From positions 62,001-126,000 of the forward strand of contig CAZZJC010000004.1 of the NCBI GenBank assembly GCA_964654285.1: a stretch of 64,000 nt of DNA, read 5' to 3'. How positions within the stretch are numbered: the stretch's first letter is position 1; every line of letters starts with the position of its first letter. Below the pieces are notes generated by a model, which saw only the letters and a program-made list of their open reading frames with translations, searched no databases and was not told where the DNA came from. This DNA comes from BJHQ01 sp964654285. GTDB taxonomy: Bacteria > Planctomycetota > UBA11346. Below are positions 8,789 to 19,600 of this stretch, one piece after another. A program made the translations under genes and the position numbers.

Positions 8789-9637
8789 ATGGCGGTGAAT
8801 CGCTTCCTGACCCCGACGGAACTGGGTGTCATCCTGGATCCCGCCCGCTGGCGCCTGGTCGCGACCGCGCTGCCGGCCGAGATCCCCGCCCATCAGGATC
8901 CCGCCCTGACGGCCTGGGCCGCCGCCCACGTCCAGACCCATGCGCAGCAGGAGATCGTCATCGTCCTCGCGGGCACGGGCTTCTTCAGCCTAGCCGGGGT
9001 CGTCTACCGCTGCCGGCCGGGCGACGTGTTCTTCATCGACGCCTGGGAGCCGCACGGGTACCCCTACCCCCCGAACCACCCGGACTCGGACCATTTCCTC
9101 ATCCAGATCGTGGGCGGCAGCGTGGTGTTCCGGCCGTTCTCGCTGCGCGACGGCCACGAGCTTCCGCAGCGGATCCCGCATCGGGTGCTCGGCGGTTCGC
9201 TCGCGGTACGCCTGCTGCAATCAGCCCTCGCGCGCCTGCGCGCCGACCGGCTGCCCTCGGCGCAGCTCGGGCGCAACGCGTTCCACCTCGCCCTCGCCCA
9301 GCTGGCGCACGAGATCGCCGACCAGGGATTTCTGCCGGACGAAGGCGCCCCGGCGCAGCAGCAGGCCCTGGTCGACGCCATCCGCAGCCACATCGACCAG
9401 ACCCTGGGGCGCGGGGTGACCCTGAAATCGCTGGCGGCGATGACCGGCTACAGCCGGCACCACCTGCTGCGCGTCTTCACCGCGGTCACCGGCCTGACCG
9501 TGCACCGCTACATCGATGAGGTCCGCGCCAGCGCGGTCAAAGACCTGCTGGCGCGCGGCCGGCCCAAGCCGGTGATCGCATCCACCCTAGGATTCTCTAG
9601 CGCCAACGCCCTGGCGCGTTGGCTCAAGACCCGCTGA
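8789..9637 (+). CDS. AraC-family transcriptional regulator
   Basis: A 282-residue regulator with an N-terminal cupin-like ligand domain (QEIVIVLAGTGFFSLAG, GDVFFIDAWEPHGY) and a C-terminal double helix-turn-helix. In the latter LKSLAAMTGYSRHHLLRVF is the first HTH, and KPVIASTLGFSSANALARWLK the second. Its divergent position next to the glycosidase/MFS/lactonase/dehydrogenase operon makes it the likely sugar-responsive activator of that operon. The frame is open far upstream on this strand, but the ATG at 8789 is where homology to the cupin domain begins. Confidence 0.9.
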   Translation: MAVNRFLTPTELGVILDPARWRLVATALPAEIPAHQDPALTAWAAAHVQTHAQQEIVIVLAGTGFFSLAGVVYRCRPGDVFFIDAWEPHGYPYPPNHPDSDHFLIQIVGGSVVFRPFSLRDGHELPQRIPHRVLGGSLAVRLLQSALARLRADRLPSAQLGRNAFHLALAQLAHEIADQGFLPDEGAPAQQQALVDAIRSHIDQTLGRGVTLKSLAAMTGYSRHHLLRVFTAVTGLTVHRYIDEVRASAVKDLLARGRPKPVIASTLGFSSANALARWLKTR

Positions 9638-9681
9638 TCGCCCCCCCTTGCAGATGGCGGCGGCCGGGCTGGCGGCCCGTC

Positions 9682-11859
9682 TCATCGGGCGGCGCGCAGG
9701 TCGTAGGCATAGACCCCGTCGGTGCCGCGGACGAACATCCGTCCGTCCACGACCGGGAACAGCATCGGCTGACAGTGGTAGGAGCTGGTCAGCGGATGCT
9801 GGGCGACCCAGGTCACCGGCGGTCCCGGGGGCTGGATCTTGGACGGCCGTCCGGCCTGGGCCGGCACCGTGATCTGGGCGAGTTCGATGCGGCCGTCGGC
9901 GAAGCGTGCCCACGTCCAGGGGCCGTCGCCGTGGCTGCCCTCGATCCGGGTGAGCAGCCGGCCATCCGCGAACTCGGCGGTGCCCTCATTGCCCGGCCCG
10001 GGGCCATCGAGGCGGGCGAGCTCGCGGCCGCTGTCCACGTCGTGGACCGCATAGCCGCCTTCGTTGCCGATCCACAGGCGGCCGTCACCCGCCACCGGCA
10101 CGAACTCGCCCTTCAGCCGGTCGGTGCGGACCGCCCAGCGTCGTTGCGGACGACCATCAGCGACGTCGAAACAGATCAGCTCGGTCTTGGCGTCCTCCTT
10201 GCCGTCGGCTGGAGGCGCGGACAGGACGATGCGCATGCCGGCCGGGGTGATGCCCTTGGGACTGAAAGGCCCATCCAGCGCCCAGGTCACCGAACCGTCG
10301 GCCACCGCCACCGCCATGAGGCGAGCGGTGGCCGGAGCGTCGCCGTGGCGGAGGACCTGGGCGGCAGGCGGGACCCGGGTCTTCCTCTGCGCCAGACCGT
10401 GCAGATCGACCAGGGCCAGGACGTGGTCCGCAGATCCGGGGCCGGGGGCGAGGCGCCAGGCGATGAGCGGCGCGAGGGGCCAGCTTCCGCCGGGCAGGAC
10501 CCAGCGCCGGACCCCGGTCGCGGCATCGTAGGCGTAGAGGGTGAGGTGATGGTCGGGGACGATCAGGGTCTCACCGACCAGGAGCGGCGTCTGGTTGAAA
10601 TTGGCGAGGTAGCCGCCGTGCATGCGGTTGTAGCCGCTGGTCGGCATGCGCGCGTGCCAGATCAGCGCGCCGGTATCGGCGTCCACGGCGTAGACCCGGC
10701 CGGTGGTGCCGGTGGCGAACACGCGCCGGCCGTCCGTGCAGGGCGTGCAGTTGGTCGGCCCGGTCTTGTGGTCCTGGCCGGGCGCACCGACCCCGGCGCG
10801 GGGGAAGGTGATGCTCCAGCGCAGGGCGCCGGTGGCGGCATCGTGGCAGGCCACCACCTCGTCAGCGAAGAGCGCGTATTTCTCGCGGGCGTGCAGGGGC
10901 ACCTCGGTCATGGGGGGCAGGTGGGCATCCTGGTCCTTGCCGTCCAGATCGGCGGCCGGTCCCTGGAGCTCGGTGTCGACCCCGGAGGGCACGCCCAGGG
11001 AGCGATCCCCCTTGAGGCCATCGGCGCCGCTGCGCTGCGCCCATTCGGCGCGCATCAGCGGCACCACCTCGGCCCGCCAGGGGCCCTGCGCACTGGGCAC
11101 GAAATGCCAGGTGAAGACCCGGCCACCAGCCACGACCGGGGTCGAACCGCCGGCGATGGTCTGGGCCTCGAAGGCCATGGAGATATATTTCCCCTGGCGC
11201 TGGAAAGGCGCGCCGTTGCCAGGGCCGCGATCGATGGGCAGTTCGCTGCGCCAGAGCAGCCGGGCCTGATCCAGGCGGTCGACCAGGCGGGGTCCGGGCG
11301 GCATCGCCTTGGCCTGGCCGGGGCCGAGGTAGCCCGGCCAGGCCGCCGCAGCCGGAAAGGCCTGCGCCGCCGCCAGCCTGGCCGCATCCCGGATCCAGCC
11401 GGTCAGCGTCCCCTGCTGGGTTGCACCGCTGCGACGGCAGGTCCAGGTGCCGGACACCGTCTCGCCATCCGCCCCGCCCAGCGTGCCCACGAGGGAGATT
11501 TTGCCGCCATCCTGGGTCCAGGCGCCGGACAGGACTGCTTGGTCGAGGCGCAGTTCGCCCACCTTCTGCCGGGCACTGGCCCGTCCCGCCACCGGCATGA
11601 CCCCGGCACGGAACCCGCCATGGAGGACCAGACCGCCATGCCAGCCGGCGAGTTCGATGCGGGCGGGCCGCCACACGCCCGCCGGCGCCGACGCCACCAC
11701 CGGCGGATTCGGCAGGGCGTCGGTGAAGGCGGGCTTGAAGTGCTCGGGGATGGCGGCGAACGCGACGGGGTCGGCCAGGTCGGCCTCGTCCTGTGCCTCA
11801 CCTGCGACCAGACCAAGAACGCTGGTGAATCCGATGCACACGCAGAGTAACTTGGTCAT
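9682..11859 (-). CDS. Secreted PQQ-like beta-propeller protein
   Basis: A 725-residue protein with a signal peptide (MTKLLCVCIGFTSVLGLVAG). After a beta-rich N-terminal region it carries repeated PQQ-like blades such as VYAVDADTGALIWHARMP, LYAYDAATGVRRWVLPGG and VVACHDAATGALRWSITF. Such repeats build a propeller; true quinone binding is not implied, and I see no haem or metal motif that would make it a dehydrogenase. It is monocistronic, divergent from the giant PQQ-like gene at 12205. The N-terminal region has the same style as those of the two larger PQQ-like proteins in this window. Role unknown; PVC bacteria carry many such exported proteins. Confidence 0.8.
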   Translation of the reverse strand: MTKLLCVCIGFTSVLGLVAGEAQDEADLADPVAFAAIPEHFKPAFTDALPNPPVVASAPAGVWRPARIELAGWHGGLVLHGGFRAGVMPVAGRASARQKVGELRLDQAVLSGAWTQDGGKISLVGTLGGADGETVSGTWTCRRSGATQQGTLTGWIRDAARLAAAQAFPAAAAWPGYLGPGQAKAMPPGPRLVDRLDQARLLWRSELPIDRGPGNGAPFQRQGKYISMAFEAQTIAGGSTPVVAGGRVFTWHFVPSAQGPWRAEVVPLMRAEWAQRSGADGLKGDRSLGVPSGVDTELQGPAADLDGKDQDAHLPPMTEVPLHAREKYALFADEVVACHDAATGALRWSITFPRAGVGAPGQDHKTGPTNCTPCTDGRRVFATGTTGRVYAVDADTGALIWHARMPTSGYNRMHGGYLANFNQTPLLVGETLIVPDHHLTLYAYDAATGVRRWVLPGGSWPLAPLIAWRLAPGPGSADHVLALVDLHGLAQRKTRVPPAAQVLRHGDAPATARLMAVAVADGSVTWALDGPFSPKGITPAGMRIVLSAPPADGKEDAKTELICFDVADGRPQRRWAVRTDRLKGEFVPVAGDGRLWIGNEGGYAVHDVDSGRELARLDGPGPGNEGTAEFADGRLLTRIEGSHGDGPWTWARFADGRIELAQITVPAQAGRPSKIQPPGPPVTWVAQHPLTSSYHCQPMLFPVVDGRMFVRGTDGVYAYDLRAAR

Positions 11860-12204
11860 GTTGCTGGTACGCCTCGGCAGGGCGTTGCGTTGCCGACCTC
11901 AGATGGCGGGCTTCCTGGCCTGGATCGGCCAGCCGGGTAGGCATGCGCCCATGCCGGCTCGTCCGACCGCCGCTCTGCTCCTGGAATCCACGACCTGGAC
12001 ATCCTGGCCGGAATCCCAGGCAACGGCCTCGGCCGATACAACCGTCCCGGCTGGTGCTGCCACCTGATGCCGTGACGCGAATCGCCATACTCATCCTGCA
12101 ACAGATCAGGTTCCCGTCCGTACCACCTGGGCGATGACCGGAACAACCTGCTATCCCGCGTCGGGCGACCCGGTGCGATGCCGACGAATGCTCTGGAGCT
12201 TCTG
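11860..12204. promoter_or_regulatory. 345-bp divergent intergenic region between two PQQ-like genes
   Basis: No supported gene. It should contain both divergent promoters. Short dyads lie close together, CTGGCC-TGGATC-GGCCAG and then GGCATG-CGCC-CATGCC, roughly 11915-11955, about 60-90 bp from the minus-strand gene. They could be operators or leader hairpins for that gene. Confidence 0.3.
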
Positions 12205-15200
12205 ATGATCCGCAGCCTTTCCCCGTGGTGCCTGCTCGCCTTGGCCTGGAGCACGATCGCCGCCGCCGAACCCGGACCGCTGGAAAGGATCCTGACCGGG
12301 CTGCAGGACGACCTCACCCGCCGCCTGACGACCCAGGCCCAGGGCACGGTTCCGCAGGAGTTCCGGCTCGTGTTCCGCCGCGCCGTCCCGTTCCGCGACA
12401 GCGTGGTGAACGTGGGGATGCCGTTCGTCCGGCGCGAAGACCTCGTCGTGCGGCTCTTCCGCTACGGCGACCGCTGGCTCGCCCCATCCGCCAGCACCAA
12501 TTCGACCAAGGCGAACTGGCAGTCGCACCTCGACCGGTTCGACACCACCGGCCTGACCTGGGATGGGAAGACGCTGGGCGGCAGACTCGGTCTCCACCTC
12601 GCCTGGCAGAGCGAGGGCCAGGAGATGGGTCCGGGCGAGAACTCCCATTCGATGATGAAGGCCGCCCGCAAATCGACGCCGGATTGGAACGTCGGCGGCC
12701 GCGAACGCGTCGCACCCTATGCCCTGACGGTCGAGCTGGAGGCGAGCCAGGTCCCGGAGGGCCTCGGCTTCGAATTCACCCTGGAGGAAGTCGCGGGCGA
12801 TGCCTCCCCGGCGCAACCGCTGTCGGCGTCGGACACCACCCCGATCGCGCCAGCGGAAAAATCCCAGGTGCACGCGCTGCTCGGGCAGACCCGCAATCCG
12901 GTGACGGTGAAGATGACCCGCACCGCAGGCGTCTGGACCATCCACGATGCGACCGGCTGGAACCGGGCGGTGCACCAGGTCGACGTCTCCGGCCTGCACG
13001 TGGGCGATGGCCGGCTGCGCGGCGAGCTGAAGCTCACGATCATGAACGACGGCTGGCTGCCGCCGGATGGGAAATCGCCCAGGATCCGCTGCGCCATCGA
13101 CGCCCCGCTGTCGTGCGGAACCTTCGATTCCGTCTACCGGGCGAGCGGAGACCAGGGCGAGTTCAGCGGGCGGATCCATGGCTCGGTCTGGCAGCCCCTG
13201 CAAGGGCGGTTCACCATCGCGAGCCAGCCGGACGGCATCTGGAAGGATCGGATCGCGGGCGGCCTGCGCGAGGCGCCGGCCGCGCCGGCGGGCATCCGTG
13301 GTCTCACCAGCGCCATCGCCACCGGCGATGCCCTTGCCACCGCCATCGCGACCTACCGCCGCATCAACACCTACCTGATCGAGGCCGTGCGCAGTCCCTG
13401 CTCGGTCGATGAGCTGCCGATCGACCGCCTGGAAATCCCGGCGATGCAGGTTTCCGATGCGACCGCGCAGGCCAGGCTGATCGCGGCCATGGCCTATTAT
13501 GCCGAACGGACCGCCACCGCGATCCGCGCCGGCCACCGGCCGGTGGTCGGGCGCTCCGCCTCGCCCGATCTCGAATTCGGCCCCTATTTCGGCCACACTC
13601 CGCTTGGCGCCGGCAACCGGCTGCCGGCGACCACCGGCAGCGCAGGTGCGCAGGAATGGAGTTCGCTTGCCGGCTGGCGCTGTCTCGGGCCGTTCGTCCA
13701 CCGGGGCCGCCTGAAGACCCGTCAATCGCTGCTGCCCGAGATCCTGCCGGTCGCTGAGACCGCGTTCATCAATCCCCGCCTGCGGCTCGGCCGGTGGGAG
13801 GGCATCCCGCTCGCCTGGCTGCCGAGCGACGGCGAAGCGCTCCAGGTCCGTCCGGTGCGATCGCAGTGGGATCCGGTCTGGGTCGCCCCGGGCAAGCTGG
13901 GAAGCTACGTGCCCCATCCCAAGGAGACCATCTACCGCGCCGCCGAGGCGGGCAACCGCTCCTACGTCTGGTTCGCCTCGACCGTGGTGGCCTCCGACCG
14001 CGATCAACGCGTCTGGCTGGCCCTGCGCGTGAATCCCTTCGGCCAGCTCTGGGTGAATGGCGTGCTGGTCTGGGATTCCGGCGACCGCCACGATCCCTGG
14101 CTGCCGGCAATCCTGCCCATCGATCTCGTCCGGGGCGACAACCAGATCCTGGTCCACTCGGGTGAACCCGCGATCGGCTACGCCCCTCCTCCAGCCGAGA
14201 CCGCCTCGTCCTTCAGCCTGCTGATTGCGACCCGTGGCGTCCCGCAGGCGGGGGCCCGGCCCCCTTCCCGCACGGTCGAGGCGGCCGCGTCCGGCCGCTT
14301 CCAGGCCGAAGCGCGCAACCATCCGGATGCCGAACCCCCGCTGGCCTGGGATCTGAAGAATGGGGTGAATGTGCTGTGGCGCAGTCCCTGCCGGGCATCC
14401 GGAGCGCCGCTGATCCGCACCGGCGACCGCCTGTTCGCCACCAGCGAACCGCACCGCCTGAGCTGCCTCGATGCCGGCAGCGGCAAGGTGCTCTGGGAGC
14501 GTTCCTGCAACGTCCTGGAAGCCGCCGCCGATCCCACCGTACGCCGGCTCGCCCCGGTATTCGAAGCCCAGGTTTCCTCCACGCCGCTCGCCGAGGATGC
14601 GAACCGGTCGAAAGAGCTGCCGCCGGGAGCGATCGTGGCCACGGATCCGGCCGATGAGGACGCCGCCGTGCCCGCCAAGGCGGCATCTGCTGACAAGGAG
14701 CCCCCAAACGCCAGACCGCCCAGCCAGCCGGCCTCAGGCGGAAACGACAAGACCGCCAAGGCCAACCTGCCGGCCGACCTCGCAGCGCTGGCCAAGCATC
14801 TGGTGCAGGCTGGAATCCTCGAACGCGCCCCCGCTGCGGGATCCAGCCTCGTCCTGGGTGCGCGGGCGGGTGCCGCCCCGGTGGTGGTCGGCGAGCGCGT
14901 CTACGTGCGCTTCGGCACCGGGGCGGCGGCCTGTTTCGATCTCGACGGCAACCGGAAGTGGATGGTCGACACCGGCCTGCCCTGGGTCGGCGGGGACGAG
15001 CTTTCACCCGTCCTGATCGGTGGACGCCTGGTCCTGGCGACCCCGACCTCCGTCCTGGCCCTGGATGGTGAAACCGGGAAGACGTTGTGGCGCAACGACC
15101 TCGATCAGGCCGGGAAAGCAAAAATCGCCCTGCCGCCTCTGGGCGTGAACGCCACGCGCCTCGCCGGACCCGGCGGGGACCGCGACGTGGTGATCGTCAG

Positions 15201-16584
15201 CGACGGGCGCATCCTCGACGCCCGCGACGGCCGCCAGCTGGCCCAGGGCCTGTTCGCTCTGCTGCCCGGCGGCAGCACGCCCCTGGTCGACGGCAGCGAG
15301 GTCTATTGGACCAGCGGCACCGGACAGATGCGCCTGCACCTGTGGATCGATGCCGCCGACCGCCTGGGCTGCGCCCCGGTCTGGCAGTTCCGCCGCACGG
15401 GCAACGGCGGCAACCATGGCCTGCTCCACGAGGGGATCCTCTACGTGCCCCGCGTCGCCGACGACTTCCATCCCCACAACGCCTTCGGCTGGACCCAGCT
15501 CGATGTCTACGATGCCACGGCCGGCCATCACTATGCCAAGGCGAAGCCGGCGCTCGACGATTCGCTCCATCCCCTGCCGACCGTCGCCGCCCGCACCTGC
15601 CTGGTCTTCGCCGACAGCGGAGATGCGTCGATCGGCATCATGGAGGACAACCGCCGGCCGCAGATCGGCTTCATCGCCAAGGGCGACAAGCCCCGGATCA
15701 TCAACCGCATGGATTTCCCCAGGCATTCCCGCATCCACTGCGAACCGCTGCTGGCGGGCCGGCGGATGTACGTGCGGCTCGACCACGAGATCATCTGCCT
15801 CGGCGCAGAGACCCCCGAAGGCCGTCGATACGAGGAGGAGCAGCGCGCCGCGCTGGTCTTCGCCGCGATCGGCGAACATCCGCGCATGCTGCCGGTGATC
15901 GAACCCGCGCCGCTCGCCGCCGGCGTATCCGGCCTGCCGGTCTGCGACCTGCTCCCCGACCTGCCGCCCGATCGCTGGCTCGCCGCCGGCCCGTTCCCGC
16001 GCCTCGCCCAGCCCGGTCTGCCGGGCGAACTCGCGGATCCCATCGGCACCACGCCGCTCCCGGGCAGCCAGGTCGCCTGGGGCGGCGTCAACCGGCCGCT
16101 CGTCGCTCTCGCCGATGCCTTCCTGACCCGCAAGGGCCGCAGCCTGATCATCTCGGGCGATACCACCCACTTCCGCCCCGGCCAGGTGATCGACCTCCTG
16201 CCGGTGGTCGATCGGAAACCGCAGACGACGTTCTTCTTCGCCTCCAGCTGCCGAACGGAGGATCCCCGCACCCTACGCTTCGCCATGCGCTGCCTCGGCG
16301 TGACCTGCTGGTTGTCAGGCAGGCCCCTCAAGGATGGCGAGATCGTGCGCTTCAAGCCCGGCACCTATCCGCTCGTGCTGCGTTTCGACCTCGCCAGCCT
16401 CCCGCCATTCGGCCGCCCCCTGCTCGAAGCCATGTTCACCGAGGTCCAGGATCCGCATGAGGCCGAAGCGGAATGGATCGGCCGCATCCGCCGCCACCGC
16501 GAGGAGCTGGAACGCATCATCACCGTGCTGCCGAGCCGGGCCGAACGCGCGAAGTCGATCCTGGAAGCCCTCTCCAGCCCCTGA
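12205..16584 (+). CDS. Giant secreted PQQ-like protein with carbohydrate-binding-like modules
   Basis: A 1459-residue protein; the ATG at 12205 starts a signal peptide (MIRSLSPWCLLALAWSTIAAA) with GGAG upstream. In order: a beta-rich module with the motif NDGWLPPDG near residue 281; a helical stretch; a galactose-binding-like module near 590-660 (QLWVNGVLVWDS, LVRGDNQILVHS); a PQQ-like propeller from about 710 (LSCLDAGSGKVLWERSC); and a final module starting at AAGPFPR near 1262. A low-complexity Ala/Pro/Lys linker of some 70 residues near 810-875 interrupts the propeller. The same order is found in the protein at 57088, so they are paralogs. It lies 29 bp upstream of the heparinase-like lyase gene, suggesting a joint role in handling extracellular polysaccharide; the biochemical role is unknown. 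Confidence 0.75.
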   Translation: MIRSLSPWCLLALAWSTIAAAEPGPLERILTGLQDDLTRRLTTQAQGTVPQEFRLVFRRAVPFRDSVVNVGMPFVRREDLVVRLFRYGDRWLAPSASTNSTKANWQSHLDRFDTTGLTWDGKTLGGRLGLHLAWQSEGQEMGPGENSHSMMKAARKSTPDWNVGGRERVAPYALTVELEASQVPEGLGFEFTLEEVAGDASPAQPLSASDTTPIAPAEKSQVHALLGQTRNPVTVKMTRTAGVWTIHDATGWNRAVHQVDVSGLHVGDGRLRGELKLTIMNDGWLPPDGKSPRIRCAIDAPLSCGTFDSVYRASGDQGEFSGRIHGSVWQPLQGRFTIASQPDGIWKDRIAGGLREAPAAPAGIRGLTSAIATGDALATAIATYRRINTYLIEAVRSPCSVDELPIDRLEIPAMQVSDATAQARLIAAMAYYAERTATAIRAGHRPVVGRSASPDLEFGPYFGHTPLGAGNRLPATTGSAGAQEWSSLAGWRCLGPFVHRGRLKTRQSLLPEILPVAETAFINPRLRLGRWEGIPLAWLPSDGEALQVRPVRSQWDPVWVAPGKLGSYVPHPKETIYRAAEAGNRSYVWFASTVVASDRDQRVWLALRVNPFGQLWVNGVLVWDSGDRHDPWLPAILPIDLVRGDNQILVHSGEPAIGYAPPPAETASSFSLLIATRGVPQAGARPPSRTVEAAASGRFQAEARNHPDAEPPLAWDLKNGVNVLWRSPCRASGAPLIRTGDRLFATSEPHRLSCLDAGSGKVLWERSCNVLEAAADPTVRRLAPVFEAQVSSTPLAEDANRSKELPPGAIVATDPADEDAAVPAKAASADKEPPNARPPSQPASGGNDKTAKANLPADLAALAKHLVQAGILERAPAAGSSLVLGARAGAAPVVVGERVYVRFGTGAAACFDLDGNRKWMVDTGLPWVGGDELSPVLIGGRLVLATPTSVLALDGETGKTLWRNDLDQAGKAKIALPPLGVNATRLAGPGGDRDVVIVSDGRILDARDGRQLAQGLFALLPGGSTPLVDGSEVYWTSGTGQMRLHLWIDAADRLGCAPVWQFRRTGNGGNHGLLHEGILYVPRVADDFHPHNAFGWTQLDVYDATAGHHYAKAKPALDDSLHPLPTVAARTCLVFADSGDASIGIMEDNRRPQIGFIAKGDKPRIINRMDFPRHSRIHCEPLLAGRRMYVRLDHEIICLGAETPEGRRYEEEQRAALVFAAIGEHPRMLPVIEPAPLAAGVSGLPVCDLLPDLPPDRWLAAGPFPRLAQPGLPGELADPIGTTPLPGSQVAWGGVNRPLVALADAFLTRKGRSLIISGDTTHFRPGQVIDLLPVVDRKPQTTFFFASSCRTEDPRTLRFAMRCLGVTCWLSGRPLKDGEIVRFKPGTYPLVLRFDLASLPPFGRPLLEAMFTEVQDPHEAEAEWIGRIRRHREELERIITVLPSRAERAKSILEALSSP

Positions 16585-16613
16585 CCCCGGCGTTCCCCCC
16601 GTCTGGAATGATC

Positions 16614-19600
16614 ATGCGGCTTCTGGCCCTGCTCGTCCTTCTCCTGCCTTTCGCCTTGGAAGCAGGCGAAGCCGGTGCCGCACCCGTCCTGGGGATCGAC
16701 CTGGTCGTCCTGGATGCGGTCGGACGCGAGACCGATGGCCCGCGCCAACCGCTGGCCTTGTACCTGCGACGGGTCGGCGCGCAGTGGGCGCGACCGATCG
16801 CGCTCGGATTGAACTCGGGATTCCATCCGGGGCGGGTGGTGGAGGCCACCATCGATGCGACCGCCATGCGGCTGGCGCTGGCGTTCGATCTCAAGGACGA
16901 CGCCTGGATGACCGGCGGTCCGGCGTCGTACGTCATCACCCTGCACCGCGATCCCGATGGTTCCTGGCGTGGCAGGCATGCGGGATTCTTCGCTGACCTG
17001 GCCGTGGAGGGCGACGTGGTCGCGACGGTGCATCCCGCCTACCGGCAGCTGCGTCCGCCCGCCGGACTGCGCGAGCATCCGCGCCTGCTGTTCCGCCAGG
17101 AGGACCTGCCCGCGCTCCAGGCCAAGGCGAAGACCCCGTTCGGCCAGGCCGCCCTCGCCGCCATGCAGGACGCCGCCGGTCTCGCCCTGCGCTACCGCCT
17201 GACCGGCGATGCGGCCTTGGCCGAGGAGTCCCGGCGCAAGGCCTCGGCCCTGATGGCGGATCAGACCTCGGGTTCCAAATCCGTGGCGCACCGGGTCTGG
17301 TCCTGGCGCGCCGAGGAGATCTCACTCGCCTTCGACCTCTGCCATGACGCCTGGCCGGCGGACTACCGCCAGGAGGTCGCCGCCTACCTCGCCAAGGTCG
17401 CCGAGCAGGCCTTCTTCAACCATGGTTCGTTCACCGAATACATCTCGTGGGGGCTGACCACGCGGCACGCGCCGAACCTGCTCTACGGCCCCGCCCTGGC
17501 CGGGCTGGCGATCCTGGGCGAACCCGAACCGCCCGACGCCGCCCCGCAGGCGTATCTGGATGGACGCGATCCCAGGTCTCCCCTGCCGGCCCGCAGCAAC
17601 CTGCCTGAAGATCTGCCCGTGGCGCCGTTCTCCGATGGGGTCATGCCCGGCTCCTGGCTCTATGCCGGACCGGTCCTCCCTGAAAAAGGACAGACCGCCG
17701 CTCCCGCCCTCGGTCCGGATGCCGTTCCCCGGCCCGGCGGGAACCTGGCCACGAACGCCGGCCCCGTGGCCGCAGGTCCGGTGCCCTGGCGCCTGCTGGG
17801 CACCGATCTCGTCTCCGCCAATGGGATCGACCTCACCGCCGCCAACCGCCATGCCTACCACAGCCGCAATTGCCTGGCCACGGTCATCGCCGTGGATTCG
17901 ACCCGCTGGCTGCGGCTGGAAGCCGGTCTCGACAACGCCATTGAAGACGCGCGCTTCCTGCTCGACGGCGTCCCCCTCGCACACCGGGATGTCATACGGG
18001 TAGCGCCCGGCAGGCACCTGTTCCTGGTCGATGTCCGCATGGGCAAGACCAATCCCTGGGGCCGCATCGCGCTGAAGCCGCGGTTCACCAGCATCGCCCC
18101 GGACCAGGCTGAGGGGCTCGTCACCCGGCTGGCAGCCGCATCGCGTGAACGCCTGGCCGCATGGGAGGACGACCGCGCCTACCACCAGGCCAACCAGGGC
18201 GCCTCGCCGCGCTTCCGCAACCTCTTCATGATGGGCGAGTCCCTGATGTACGCGTTCTACCGCCAGGGCATCGGCGATGGCGGCTTCCAGGCCGGGGCGA
18301 TGAGTCCGATGTTCAACCACCAGGGTCCGCTGCGCTATGCCGGCCCCTACCGGACCATGCTCGGACGGGATTGTTCCAGCCACGACGATGTCACCGCCTT
18401 CCTGCCCCGCCGCCTGATGCCCTTCGTCTACGCGGCCGAAGGCCCGCCGCAGGTGCAGGCGATCAACGGTGACGCGACCTTCTTCATGAACGGATGGTTC
18501 GAGACGCGCGATGCCGGGCCGGAATGCTTCGCGCTGCTCCATCCGCTCTCGCCTCCCGCATTCCAGCCCGCGCTGCTGTGGGCCTGGAACCGCCACGTCG
18601 GGGTGCGCTCAGCGGAGGACTCCGCAAAGATCCTCGTTCCCGGCGGCCTGCGCGGCGCCAGCGACCGCTCGGGCAAGGCGGTCGAGTACAACACCTTCCC
18701 GGTCTATGCCTTCGTGCACTATCCGCTCGGAGTCGAGGCGAAGCCGCCCGCCGCCTGCCTGCCGCTGACCTGGGCGGCGCCAGGGCAGGGGTGGTACTGC
18801 TTCCGCAACCGCTGGCAGGATGGCGACGACGCGGTGGTGCAGGTCTTCGCCAAGGCCCGGATGGTGAAGGACTTCTCGCCCGCCAACGCCGGCGCCTGGC
18901 GCGTGCTGGCCCTGGGCCGGGAATGGGTCGTCGGCCCGCGCGATCACGATGGCGCCCGCGGGACGGAAAGCGTGGTCGTGCTTCCGGATCGGCGGGATCT
19001 CAACGACCAGGCCTGCGGCGTCGTCACCTGGAGTTCCACCCAGCCCGATGGATCCGGCGGCGTGACCATCGACCTGGACCAGGTGTACGCCTCCGCCCGG
19101 ACGGTAGGCAAGGGCCGGGCCCCGCTCTACAGCGATCCCGGCAGCGTCCTCCTCGCGCCCAACCTGGCCTCGAGCGGGATCAGCGGCCGCCGGGCGTTCG
19201 CGGTGGATTTCAGCGGGAAATGCGGCGCCCCGGTGCTGCTCGCGGTGCTCGACGAGGTGCGCGGCGACGCCGGCAGCGTCTGGCTGCATCAGGTGGAATC
19301 GATCAGCGAAGCGTGGGGCAGGTTCAATGTCCAGGCACCCGATGGTACGATCATCAATCCGAACGACGCGAAAAGGAAGATTCCCTGGATCAACGGGCTC
19401 GGTTCATCGGTTCCAGAAGGCTGGAAGATCCTCCAGCACCGCGATCCCAAGGTGCCGGAGGTCTGGACGCCGTCGGGTGACACGGTCGCGACCGTCTCCG
19501 GATCCGGATTCGTCCTGGCCAAGGGCGATGCCGCGCTGCACGCCACCTTCGCCCCGACCGACGGATTCGCTCTCGCGCCCCGCACGGTCACGACCCTGCA

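Noticed and set aside
12151..14454. A 767-codon minus-strand frame opposite the giant PQQ-like gene
   Set aside because: Composition typical of an antisense shadow, no ribosome binding site and no motif.
12205..16584. Quinoprotein (PQQ-dependent) alcohol or glucose dehydrogenase
   Set aside because: The blades are PQQ-like repeats only; I see no adjacent Cys pair, no haem motif and no recognisable catalytic Asp/Glu set, and the other modules do not fit.
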